Shown one piece after another: positions 44,019 to 53,472 of a stretch of DNA of 64,000 nucleotides; position 1 is the stretch's first letter, and every line of letters starts with the position of its first letter. Position numbers and translations under genes: made by a program. The notes under the pieces were generated by a model. That model ran no database searches and was not told where the DNA came from. It saw only the letters and a list, made by a program, of their open reading frames with translations. The stretch is from positions 248,001-312,000 of the forward strand of contig CAWBQO010000002.1 in the NCBI GenBank assembly GCA_963790965.1. Reading direction: 5' to 3'. This stretch comes from CAWBQO01 sp963790965 (GTDB lineage: Bacteria > Bacteroidota > Rhodothermia > Rhodothermales > DASSAV01).

Positions 44019-44055
44019 GATGGACCGGCTCTTGGCCCGGCGTGCGGCACCGCAA

Positions 44056-44580
44056 TCAGCGGGGTGTATGTGCGTCTACACGCCGGTAGATGCCCTCGAG
44101 GCGATCTCCGGCGCGCCTCGGCTCTTCCGAGAGGGCGAACCCGGCGGCTTGCATCGTTTCCGTGAGGCTGCGTTCGGAGAAGTTCTGCGCCGGCACGCCC
44201 ATGTAGACCCAGCCGCCGTCCTTGAGCCGGCGGCGCGTCCACCCGAGCAGCCGGGCGGTCCCCTCCGGCACCCCGCCTGGATTCAAGAACCCGACGGCAA
44301 CGACCCAGTCGAAGCGGACGCCGCCGAACGGCTCGGCGTCCGCATCGGACACCTTCGCCACGCGCCCGGCGGCCGGGTGCCCTGCAAGGGATGTGACCCG
44401 TTCCTGGAGCCGAGCAACGACCGCGCCATCGTCCGCGGCGGCGTACAATTCGAATCCGAGCAGGCCCAACGATTCGAGGTGCCCTTCGGCGTCCGGGCCG
44501 AGAATGAGGATTCTCGACTGCGGCGCGACGGCGGCAAGCGTGCGAAGGAGATGGTCCGACGGTACCGGCACGGCTTTCAC
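44056..44580 (-). CDS. Class I methyltransferase-like protein, unknown substrate
   Basis: A 174-residue protein with a Rossmann-like first strand RILILGPDAEGHLESLGLL and an acidic second strand FELYAAADD. The pattern is like a SAM-dependent methyltransferase: AKVSDADAEPFGGVRFDWVVAVG, then RRRLKDGGWVYMGVP. The glycine-rich SAM loop is not canonical (GPDAEG), so enzymatic activity is uncertain. It begins with GTG at 44580, one base after the ferrochelatase stop codon, so it is tightly linked to hemH and hemL. A role in haem synthesis is suggested only by context. Confidence 0.65.
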   Translation of the reverse strand: MKAVPVPSDHLLRTLAAVAPQSRILILGPDAEGHLESLGLLGFELYAAADDGAVVARLQERVTSLAGHPAAGRVAKVSDADAEPFGGVRFDWVVAVGFLNPGGVPEGTARLLGWTRRRLKDGGWVYMGVPAQNFSERSLTETMQAAGFALSEEPRRAGDRLEGIYRRVDAHTPR

Positions 44581-44581
44581 C

Positions 44582-45847
44582 CTACAGAGCGGCCTGGCCG
44601 GCGGCGGCCGAGGGCGCGGCCTCCTTTCTCCAGCGGCGAGCTTCGGTAATGAACTCGCACTGATGGCAGCGCGTGCAGCGATCGCTGACGTGGTAGCGGG
44701 GCATGACGTCCTGCGGCATGAGCGGGTAGTCGGCCCCGGTAAACGGTTCCTCCCCAGGCGGCGCAACCACCTGCGAGGCGACCGCTTCAGCAAGGGCCTG
44801 GATGAAGAGCGGATGGCAATTAAGCCCCGCCGTCACTTCATAATGCTCGATGCCGAGGTGCATGGCCTCTTCCCGGACCTCTACGTCCAGTTCGTACGCC
44901 GTCTCCACATGGTCCGTGACGAACGCCACCGGGATCATCAGAACGGCCCGGTGCCCCGCCTCAGCGAGTTCCTTGAGCTTGGCCGGGGTGCCCGGCGTCA
45001 GCCATTCGGCCGGACCGACTTTGCTCTGGAAAGAGACGTGGTAGGGCCGGTCATTACCGCGAAGCGCCATCACGCGGTCCACGGTGGAGTGAACGAGGCA
45101 GCAGTAGGGATCACGGCGCTCCTTCATTTCCTTAACCGGCGTGCCGTGGGCGCTAAAGACCAGCTGCACATCGTCCCGCACTTCCCTCGGAAAGCGCTGC
45201 AGTGCCTCGTCGATTCGCTCTGATATTGCCTGCACGAGACCGGGGTGCGCGGCATACTCAAAAACGAAAGTAGTTGGCCACGCCGTGATTTCCCGCTCCT
45301 CGGTGAGCGTCCACCAGTACTGAATCGACGATCCAGACGTTGTCTTGGAATAGTGCGGGTAGAGGGGCAGCAGGACGACCTTGGTGATGCCGTCTCGCTT
45401 CATCTCTTGCGCGGTCTGCTCGCTCATTGGGTGCCAGTAGCGCATGGCCATGTACGTGCGGAACGTGACGCCCGCTTTGGCCCCGTATGTCTCGTTCAAT
45501 ACTTGCTGCAAACGCTCGGCCTGCTCTCGCGTGAGGCGGGTGAGCGGCGATCCCCCGCCGATAACCTCATAATCCTTCGCCACCGACTTTGCGCGCGTGC
45601 GCGAGATAAAGCGCGAAAGCAGGTGCCGCAGCGTTCCACCGACCGGTATGTCGATGATGGCCGGGTCCATAAAGAGGTTGTACAGGAACGGCTCGATGTC
45701 CTCGGTGCGCTCCGGGCCACCGAGGTTCATCAACACGACCCCGACCACGTCCCCCGGTTCCAGGGCGAGCGGCGCGGAGGGAAAGTAGCGTCCATTGATC
45801 AGGCGCTTGTCGAACGTGTACTTCGTCAGAAACTGGCGAGGAGTCAT
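44582..45847 (-). CDS. hemH: Ferrochelatase with C-terminal cysteine extension
   Basis: Inserts iron into a porphyrin at the end of haem synthesis. The 421-residue protein has the N-terminal VVLMNLGGPERTEDIEPFL, the catalytic His in LVFSAHGTPVKE, and the Glu-containing VAFVTDHVETAYELDVE motif. It is longer than the usual 310-350 residues. A C-terminal extension carries C391, C394 and C397 (RCTRCHQCEF), and a CC pair occurs mid-protein. Some ferrochelatases hold a [2Fe-2S] cluster through C-terminal cysteines, so a cluster is possible here. There is a 154-bp gap from hemF upstream. Confidence 0.93.
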   Translation of the reverse strand: MTPRQFLTKYTFDKRLINGRYFPSAPLALEPGDVVGVVLMNLGGPERTEDIEPFLYNLFMDPAIIDIPVGGTLRHLLSRFISRTRAKSVAKDYEVIGGGSPLTRLTREQAERLQQVLNETYGAKAGVTFRTYMAMRYWHPMSEQTAQEMKRDGITKVVLLPLYPHYSKTTSGSSIQYWWTLTEEREITAWPTTFVFEYAAHPGLVQAISERIDEALQRFPREVRDDVQLVFSAHGTPVKEMKERRDPYCCLVHSTVDRVMALRGNDRPYHVSFQSKVGPAEWLTPGTPAKLKELAEAGHRAVLMIPVAFVTDHVETAYELDVEVREEAMHLGIEHYEVTAGLNCHPLFIQALAEAVASQVVAPPGEEPFTGADYPLMPQDVMPRYHVSDRCTRCHQCEFITEARRWRKEAAPSAAAGQAAL

Positions 45848-46001
45848 GCGGGCGTTTTGGGGAAAGGAGCGAGATTGCCAAGCGGAGGTCCCGGAAGAGA
45901 ACCGTAGCCCTTAGAACGACGCGCGTTCCCCACAACCGTTGAAATTTGGCATAATCCGGCTTTCCGGCACCGGATGCACGGAGCCGCCCGCCGTCATGCC
46001 G

Positions 46002-46988
46002 CTACCCGGGTTCATCTCCGGGCGAGAGCGAAAGCCAGTCATGAGGCCGGAAGAACCAGGCCGCCTTTTCCTCCGCGCTGCCGGGTTCCGGATGCCAGTC
46101 ATATTCCCATCGGACGCGCGGCGGGAGACTCATCAAGATACTCTCCGTCCGCCCCCCCGTCTCCATGCCAAAGCGCGTCCCGCGATCGCGCAGCAAGTTG
46201 AACTCCGCGTAGCGCCCGCGCCTCAGCTCCTGGAAGTGCCGCTCCTCATCCGTCCATGATTGATCTTTTCGCCTGTCGACGATGGGCAGGTAAGCTCGAA
46301 GGAAAGCGCGGCCGGCCTCTCTCGTGAAGAAAAACGAGCCTTCCGGGTCGTCGCGCAGATGGTCGTAAAAGATGCCACCTACGCCGCGCGTCTCCTCTCG
46401 AAAAGGCAGATAGAAGTATTCGTCGCACTGGCGTTTGAAGCGGCCGTAGTCGGCGGCGGGGTGGCTGTCGCAGACTTCCTTCCAGACGGAATGAAATAGC
46501 TGCGCGTCGTTCAGGTGCGGATAATAGGGCGTCAGGTCGGCACCGCCGCCAAACCACGCATCCGACGGATGCAAGGTGTCGCCGCCAAGCGCAAAGTAGC
46601 GGAAGTTGGCGTGCACGGTGGGAACGTGGGGCGAGCGCGGATGGATAACCAGCGAAAGGCCGGTCGCAAAGAACCGCTCTCCCGAAGCGCCAAGCGCAGC
46701 CGCACCGGCTTCGGGCAACGTGCCGAAAACGGCGGACGTGTTGACACCGGCCTTCTCGAATACCTCGCCTCCTTCCAGCACCCGCGTCAGTCCCCCGCCG
46801 CCGCCGTCACGCTCCCAAGGATCGGAGCGAAAGCGGGCGACGGGTTCGTACCGCTCCAGCGCGCGACAGATGCGAATCTGCAGCGCCTCCACGAATCGCT
46901 GCATCCGCTCGCCCATCGGCCGATCGGTGCGCGATTCCGCCCGGAGGCGATCTACCCGCCGCTGATCATCCGGCATCGTTCCCGGCAC
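46002..46988 (-). CDS. hemF: Oxygen-dependent coproporphyrinogen III oxidase
   Basis: Decarboxylates coproporphyrinogen III to protoporphyrinogen IX using O2. The 328-residue protein has the conserved FRYFALGGDTLHPSDAWFGG, GGADLTPYYP, the acidic DEYFYLPFREETRG, and the C-terminal RGRYAEFNLLRDRGTRFG and SLPPRVRWEYDW motifs. Two near ATG starts exist (46988 and 46976). The gene overlaps the 3' end of the pseudouridine synthase gene by about 23 bp. Its presence shows an aerobic branch and the protoporphyrin-dependent route. hemN and hemG are not visible. Confidence 0.96.
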   Translation of the reverse strand: MPGTMPDDQRRVDRLRAESRTDRPMGERMQRFVEALQIRICRALERYEPVARFRSDPWERDGGGGGLTRVLEGGEVFEKAGVNTSAVFGTLPEAGAAALGASGERFFATGLSLVIHPRSPHVPTVHANFRYFALGGDTLHPSDAWFGGGADLTPYYPHLNDAQLFHSVWKEVCDSHPAADYGRFKRQCDEYFYLPFREETRGVGGIFYDHLRDDPEGSFFFTREAGRAFLRAYLPIVDRRKDQSWTDEERHFQELRRGRYAEFNLLRDRGTRFGMETGGRTESILMSLPPRVRWEYDWHPEPGSAEEKAAWFFRPHDWLSLSPGDEPG

Positions 46989-47691
46989 CCCCTTGCGGTG
47001 TTAAATCGGCCAGTAAGGCATCGATCTGTGTCTTGAACCGGCTTCCCCACTCCTCCGGCGGAGGGGCGCTCCATGCAAGCGACTCCTTGCGCGTCGGGTG
47101 CTCGATACCCAGATAGGTGCAATGAAGGGCGATGCTGCGGTTGCCGAACGGCCGCTTTGCGCCGTACCGAAGATCGCCCAGAATCGGGGTGCCGCCGGCG
47201 GCGAGTTGCACGCGAATTTGGTGCGGCCTTCCTGTCAACAGGACCACCGAGAGGAGCGTCTGACCGTCCGCCGTTGCTACGGCTTCCCAGGTCAGCAGCG
47301 CCTGTGCCGCACCGGGATGATCGGGAGGCACGATGCGCACCTGCCGGTCCTCTTTAACCAAATAATCTTCGCAGCGCCCGGAGCCTGTCCGCACGCCATC
47401 CACGACGGCAAGGTAGCGCTTGTCCACCTTGCGGCGGCGAAACTGGTCGGAAAGACGCGCAGCCGACTTCGACGTCCGCGCGAGCATGAGCACGCCGGAG
47501 GCGGGTCGATCCAGCCGGTGCACGAGCCCAAGAAACACCTTGCCCGGCTTATCGAACTTCTCCTTCAGGTAGGCCTTTCCGAGCGTCAGCACATCCGCGT
47601 CGCCGGTCTCATCCGCCTGAGAAAGCAGTCCGGAGGGCTTCATGACAACGAGGAGATGGTTGTCGAGATAGAGGACCGGCGGCATCTTCAT
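46966..47691 (-). CDS. RluA-family pseudouridine synthase (no S4 domain)
   Basis: A 241-residue enzyme that isomerises uridine in rRNA or tRNA. The catalytic Asp is D61 in GLVHRLDRPASGVLML. RRRKVDKRYLAVVDG, RPHQIRVQLAAGGTPILGD and IALHCTYLGIEHP complete the RluA pattern. The N-terminal S4 RNA-binding domain found in RluD is absent, so it is of the short RluA/RluC-like type; target is unknown. Its ATG overlaps the yjbR-like stop (ATGA). It sits inside the haem block, probably because of shared transcription. Confidence 0.92.
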   Translation of the reverse strand: MKMPPVLYLDNHLLVVMKPSGLLSQADETGDADVLTLGKAYLKEKFDKPGKVFLGLVHRLDRPASGVLMLARTSKSAARLSDQFRRRKVDKRYLAVVDGVRTGSGRCEDYLVKEDRQVRIVPPDHPGAAQALLTWEAVATADGQTLLSVVLLTGRPHQIRVQLAAGGTPILGDLRYGAKRPFGNRSIALHCTYLGIEHPTRKESLAWSAPPPEEWGSRFKTQIDALLADLTPQGGAGNDAG

Positions 47692-48041
47692 CCCTGTAGC
47701 CGCTCCCGGTCCTTTCTCGGCAGGCCCTGCACCACGAGACCGTAGGAATGATCCACCAGCGCCAGGGCTTCGCTGTCCGGCACGTTTCCATCCATCACGA
47801 TGGTGTTCCAGTGGCGCTTGTTCATGTGGTAGCCCGGCGAGATGGACTCGTATCGCTCGCGGAGATCGGCGCTGCGCTCGGGATCGCATTTGAGGTTCAT
47901 CGTAAAGGGCAGAGCGCGGAAGTTAACCATGCCGAACATCTTGCCGGCGACTTTAAAGACCAGCACGTCTTCTCCAAAAGGAAAATCCTCGCAGGCTTCC
48001 GGCAGACCGAGGCAGTACGTTCTCAGGCGGTCAATGGTCAT
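47688..48041 (-). CDS. MmcQ/YjbR family protein
   Basis: A 117-residue member of the MmcQ/YjbR family, with a double-wing-like alpha/beta fold. Family landmarks visible are the N-terminal LRTYCLGLPEACEDFPFGE, VFKVAGKMFGMVNF, KCDPERSADLRERYESISPGYH and the HWNTIVMDG segment. Molecular function is unknown; DNA binding has been proposed for relatives. It overlaps hemE upstream and the pseudouridine synthase gene downstream by four bases each, so all three are coupled. Confidence 0.88.
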   Translation of the reverse strand: MTIDRLRTYCLGLPEACEDFPFGEDVLVFKVAGKMFGMVNFRALPFTMNLKCDPERSADLRERYESISPGYHMNKRHWNTIVMDGNVPDSEALALVDHSYGLVVQGLPRKDRERLQG

Positions 48042-49135
48042 GGTGCCGATACCGTTTTTGAGCCGAAATCATCGCCGCCGCGGTGTGCGGCTTCGGACAG
48101 TGCGTGGACCGCATCCACAAAGGCTGCGGCATGGCCGGGATCGTGATCCGGGTGCATCCCGTGCCCGAGATTGGCGATGTGCCGCGTCGGACCGAAGGCA
48201 CGGAGCATTTTCGCCACCTCCCGCTCGATAGTGGAAGGCGAGGCGTAGAGAACGACCGGGTCGAGGTTTCCCTGGAGCGTCTGGTCCGGCCCGACCTGCC
48301 CGCGAGCGGGAGCGGGATCCATCGTCCAGTCCAACCCGACCACCTCGAAGGCAGTCCGGCCAAGCGCCGGGAGCGCGTAGTGGGCACCTTTTGCAAAGAC
48401 GATCTTCGGAACGCCGGGGCAGGATGATCCGACGCGCGTCGCGATTTGTTCGAGGTAAGGCAGCGCGAACGTCTCAAACGCGGCGGGCGAGAGCAGTCCG
48501 GCCCACGAGTCGAAAACCTGAAGCGCCTGTGCGCCCGCTTCAACCTGGCGAACAAGGTAGGGCACCAGCACATCCGTGATGCGCTGCAGCAAACGGTGGC
48601 TTTCCTGCGGGTAGCGGTAGAGCCACGATTTCGAGCGGGAGAAGGTTTTGCTTCCCCCGCCGTCGATCATGTAGGCCATGAGCGTCCACGGCGCGCCGCA
48701 GAAGCCGATAAGCGGTACTTTTCCGCTAAGCTCCCGGCGCGTAAGGCTGATCGCGTCGTAGACGTACGCGAGGTCCGCTTCCACATTGCCGCCCCGAAGC
48801 CGACCGAGATCCTCCGGGCCTTGCAACGGCGACGGGAAGTGAGGCCCTTTCCCCTTGAGCATCTCCACTTCGAGGCCGAGCGCCTGCGGTACGACGAGGA
48901 TATCAGAGAAGATGATCGCCGCGTCCACGTCGAAGCGGCGGACGGGCTGAAGCGTCACCTCCGCCGCGAGGTCGGGCGTTCGGCAGACAGTAAAGAAGGC
49001 GTCTTCAGAACGGAGCGCGCGGTATTCCGGGAGATAGCGACCTGCTTGCCGCATCATCCAAACGGGTGTGCGCTCGGTCTCTTCGCCGCGAGCCGCGCGA
49101 AGCAGGAGATCGTTCTTTAAGGGCGGAAGCGACAA
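48038..49135 (-). CDS. hemE: Uroporphyrinogen decarboxylase
   Basis: Converts uroporphyrinogen III to coproporphyrinogen III. The 365-residue protein shows the N-terminal signature TPVWMMRQAGRYLPEYR with substrate-binding Arg residues, the IIFSDILVVPQALG segment, GFCGAPWTLMAYMIDG, and the HGMHPDHDPGH end region. Length matches the family (about 340-370). It is the first haem gene of the block and starts 11 bp after the dienelactone hydrolase stop on the same strand. Its end overlaps the yjbR-like gene. Confidence 0.96.
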   Translation of the reverse strand: MSLPPLKNDLLLRAARGEETERTPVWMMRQAGRYLPEYRALRSEDAFFTVCRTPDLAAEVTLQPVRRFDVDAAIIFSDILVVPQALGLEVEMLKGKGPHFPSPLQGPEDLGRLRGGNVEADLAYVYDAISLTRRELSGKVPLIGFCGAPWTLMAYMIDGGGSKTFSRSKSWLYRYPQESHRLLQRITDVLVPYLVRQVEAGAQALQVFDSWAGLLSPAAFETFALPYLEQIATRVGSSCPGVPKIVFAKGAHYALPALGRTAFEVVGLDWTMDPAPARGQVGPDQTLQGNLDPVVLYASPSTIEREVAKMLRAFGPTRHIANLGHGMHPDHDPGHAAAFVDAVHALSEAAHRGGDDFGSKTVSAP

Positions 49136-49146
49136 AGGGAGACCGG

Positions 49147-50034
49147 TCAGGAGTTCGGGTAAAGGTTCTTCTTCAAGAAGGCCACCGTCTTGCGGCAGGC
49201 ATCGGTCGCCGCCTCCTCGACGTAGTTGTTGCCGGAGGGGTTTGCGAAAGCGTGCCCGGCCTCATCGTAGACGTGAACCTCGATGTTCTTGCCAAGGTCG
49301 TTCAGCGTCGATTCGAATTCGCGAACGCCGTCGACGGGAATGCCTTCATCCTCGCCGCCGTAGAAGCCAATAATGGGCATATCGAGCGTGGCAAGATGCT
49401 CCCGGTCCTGCACGGGCCGTCCGTAGTAGATCACGGTGGCGTCGAGCTTCTCCGGCATCGCGAGGGCCGCTTCGAGGGCCTGCGTACCTCCAAAGCACCA
49501 GCCCATGACGGCAACCCGCTCGGCCCCGCCCTCTTCAGTCAGGTAATTGTAGGCGGCTTCCATGTTCTCGTTCAGTTTCGGCTGGCGACCCATGGCCGTC
49601 TTCATGAGCGCCTGCGCCGCGTCGGGGGTTGAGGCCGCTTCGCCGCCGTAAAGGTCAACGGCGAGCACGCGAAAGCCGTCTCCCGCCATGCGCCGCGCGG
49701 AAGCGCGGATGTTGTCGTTCAGGCCCCACCACTCGTGGATCATGATGACGCCGGCTACCGTGCCTGTGACGGAGCCGAGGGAACGGGCAAGCGAATCCGC
49801 CTGCGCGGGGTAGGCGAGGTACCCGCGCACCGAGTCCCCGTCGATGACGGCATAAACGACTTCCTGCGTCAGCACGGGGTGCGCAGGCTCGGGAATGACC
49901 GCGGACGCCGCTGAGGTATCCGTCGCGTGCTCGGCCTTCATGGCGTCGGCATAGTCGCGGTCTGCGTCGCCGCCGCAAGAGGCAAAGAGTAGCATGACAA
50001 ACGTGGCGCTAATAAGAAGAAGATAGTTCTTCAT
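49147..50034 (-). CDS. Dienelactone hydrolase family lipoprotein
   Basis: A 295-residue exported alpha/beta-hydrolase. The signal peptide ends in FASC (Cys20), predicting a lipoprotein. The catalytic triad of the dienelactone hydrolase type is C180 in VMGWCFGG, D229 (GGEDE) and H261 (EAGHAF). The oxyanion region has MIHEWWGLNDNIR. The real substrate is unknown; DLH-like exported hydrolases are broad. The ATG at 50034 is chosen for its signal peptide. It lies 11 bp upstream of hemE, and a 20-bp hairpin lies upstream. Confidence 0.88.
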   Translation of the reverse strand: MKNYLLLISATFVMLLFASCGGDADRDYADAMKAEHATDTSAASAVIPEPAHPVLTQEVVYAVIDGDSVRGYLAYPAQADSLARSLGSVTGTVAGVIMIHEWWGLNDNIRASARRMAGDGFRVLAVDLYGGEAASTPDAAQALMKTAMGRQPKLNENMEAAYNYLTEEGGAERVAVMGWCFGGTQALEAALAMPEKLDATVIYYGRPVQDREHLATLDMPIIGFYGGEDEGIPVDGVREFESTLNDLGKNIEVHVYDEAGHAFANPSGNNYVEEAATDACRKTVAFLKKNLYPNS

Positions 50035-50159
50035 AGAAGTGGGTGTGGGTTTCGTATACCGGGGCAAGCTGCGGGCAAAGGTACGGACGAGCGGCTCGCG
50101 GTGCAAGAAGAGGCTGCACGCGGCGATGCCGCCCGCCCGGTGCGCAAGCGAGGTCCACA

Positions 50160-50208
50160 ACGTCGAACGGCTGCAGATGTGGCAAGATCATCTGCAGCCG
50201 TTCGACGT
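50160..50208. repeat. Perfect 20-bp inverted repeat (hairpin)
   Basis: Arms 50160-50179 and 50189-50208 are perfectly complementary around the 9-nt loop tggcaagat. It lies 38 nt past the stop of the hypothetical gene at 50246 and about 125 bp upstream of the dienelactone hydrolase start. No T-tract follows on either strand. It could be a terminator of unusual type, a processing signal or a protein-binding site. Confidence 0.75.
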
Positions 50209-50245
50209 CAGTGGCGAGGTGGGTGGCAAAGCAAGGGCTTCTAAC

Positions 50246-50890
50246 TTAGTCCGCCCTCGCCATGGCCTGTAGTGCGACCATGCCTTCCGTGACCGACCCC
50301 GCTGGTTCGGCTGCGCCGAGGCGGGCGAGTTTTACTCCTTTAGCCGTGCAATCCATACAGTTCGCTTCGCGTTCGGCAGCGTATTCGGCCGCCGAGAGTG
50401 CCTGCCTCGCGTGCGTACGAAGTTTTTCCTGCGTCCAGAAACCCTTCAATTCGGTAAGTGCTTCCGCGAGAAGCCCGGTTGCCGGACTGCCGTGACGGGT
50501 GAGTCGCTCGGTGTAAAAGCCGGTTGCCGCCAGCTGCCGACTGTCTGAGGCACCGACGTTCAGAAGCCGGAGCCGCAACATATGAACGGCCGCGACCTGC
50601 TCGCGGAGACGCTGTGGCAAATCGGACGGCTGATCCAGATCATGCTTGAACTGATTGTGCACCGATTCCCAGTCAGGGTTGGCGCGCAGCACCTCCGCAG
50701 ACCAGCGCACCGTCTCAACAACGTCTCGCGGGCGCGAACAGAGAACGTGAACAGACTCGTCCAAACATCTATGAAACCGTTGAAAATAAGAATGCGCCGT
50801 TGTTAGCACAGTGCGCGTGGTGAAGTCAGGACACAAACCGTCGGTCGACAATCGCCAAGCCCCCGGGCAGCGGCGCTGCTGAAGGATCAA
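50246..50890 (-). CDS. Hypothetical helical protein
   Basis: Up to 214 residues; the true start is uncertain. A GTG at 50809 gives a 187-residue version that drops the unconvincing Arg/Cys-rich leader. The body looks all-helical (REQVAAVHMLRLRLL, LLAEALTELKGFW, QALSAAEYAAEREA) and has a NCMDCT motif with a CxxC near the end. No family recognised. Base composition at its 5' part (50700-50820) is lower in GC than its neighbours, which may hint at transfer or simply at promoter sequence. uvrB starts 209 bp away on the other strand. Confidence 0.45.
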   Translation of the reverse strand: MILQQRRCPGAWRLSTDGLCPDFTTRTVLTTAHSYFQRFHRCLDESVHVLCSRPRDVVETVRWSAEVLRANPDWESVHNQFKHDLDQPSDLPQRLREQVAAVHMLRLRLLNVGASDSRQLAATGFYTERLTRHGSPATGLLAEALTELKGFWTQEKLRTHARQALSAAEYAAEREANCMDCTAKGVKLARLGAAEPAGSVTEGMVALQAMARAD

Positions 50891-51099
50891 AATACACCCC
50901 CACCGCAGCGGAGTAAATGCTTGGCGGTCGACTCAGGAAGACGTTCGCAGTTCGTTACCTTTCTTCCTGATTCTGCCACAGTTACTCCGTCTGCTGGCAA
51001 GGATGATTTCAGAGAGAGCTTTCGCCACAGCGCTGTCGCAACCCGGCCGTAGCTTGGCCGTTTCACTCTTTGCGCCTCTTCAACCCGCCCTCTTCTTCC

Positions 51100-53154
<2,055 letters not shown>

Positions 53155-53161
53155 CGAAAGC

Positions 53162-53472
53162 TTAATGCACGATCGTCACGGCGGTGTCTGCCACGGTGAC
53201 ACCGTCGGCTTCGAGCCGGCACAGGTACGTTCCGGCGGACAGGTTCGCGGCGTTGAAGCGCACGGTATGCCGGCCCGGCCCGTACTGCGCGCCGGCCACA
53301 ACGGCGGCCTCCCGTCCGAGCAGATCGAAAAGCAGGAGCCGCACGACCGCCGGCGAATCCAGCCCAAAGGCGATCTCCGTCGCGGCGGACGTTGGATTGG
53401 GATACACCCGCAACAGCGCGCCTTCTGCGCCGTCCTTCGGCAGACCGACGCCGGCCTTCACGTCCGCGGAAA
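53162..53472 (-). pseudogene. Type IX secretion C-terminal sorting domain, out of frame with the esterase
   Basis: This segment encodes about 100 residues that look like a linker (ADVKAGVGLPKDG) followed by a T9SS type A sorting domain: LLRVYPNPTSAATEIAF, the central LLFDLLGREAA strand and LSAGTYLCRLEADG near the end. It has no start of its own. It continues directly from the esterase after a one-base shift at the TTT run of the coding strand (53470-53472). One extra T there would give a single fused protein. Either the gene is broken, the site is slippery, or the assembly has an error. Confidence 0.75.
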
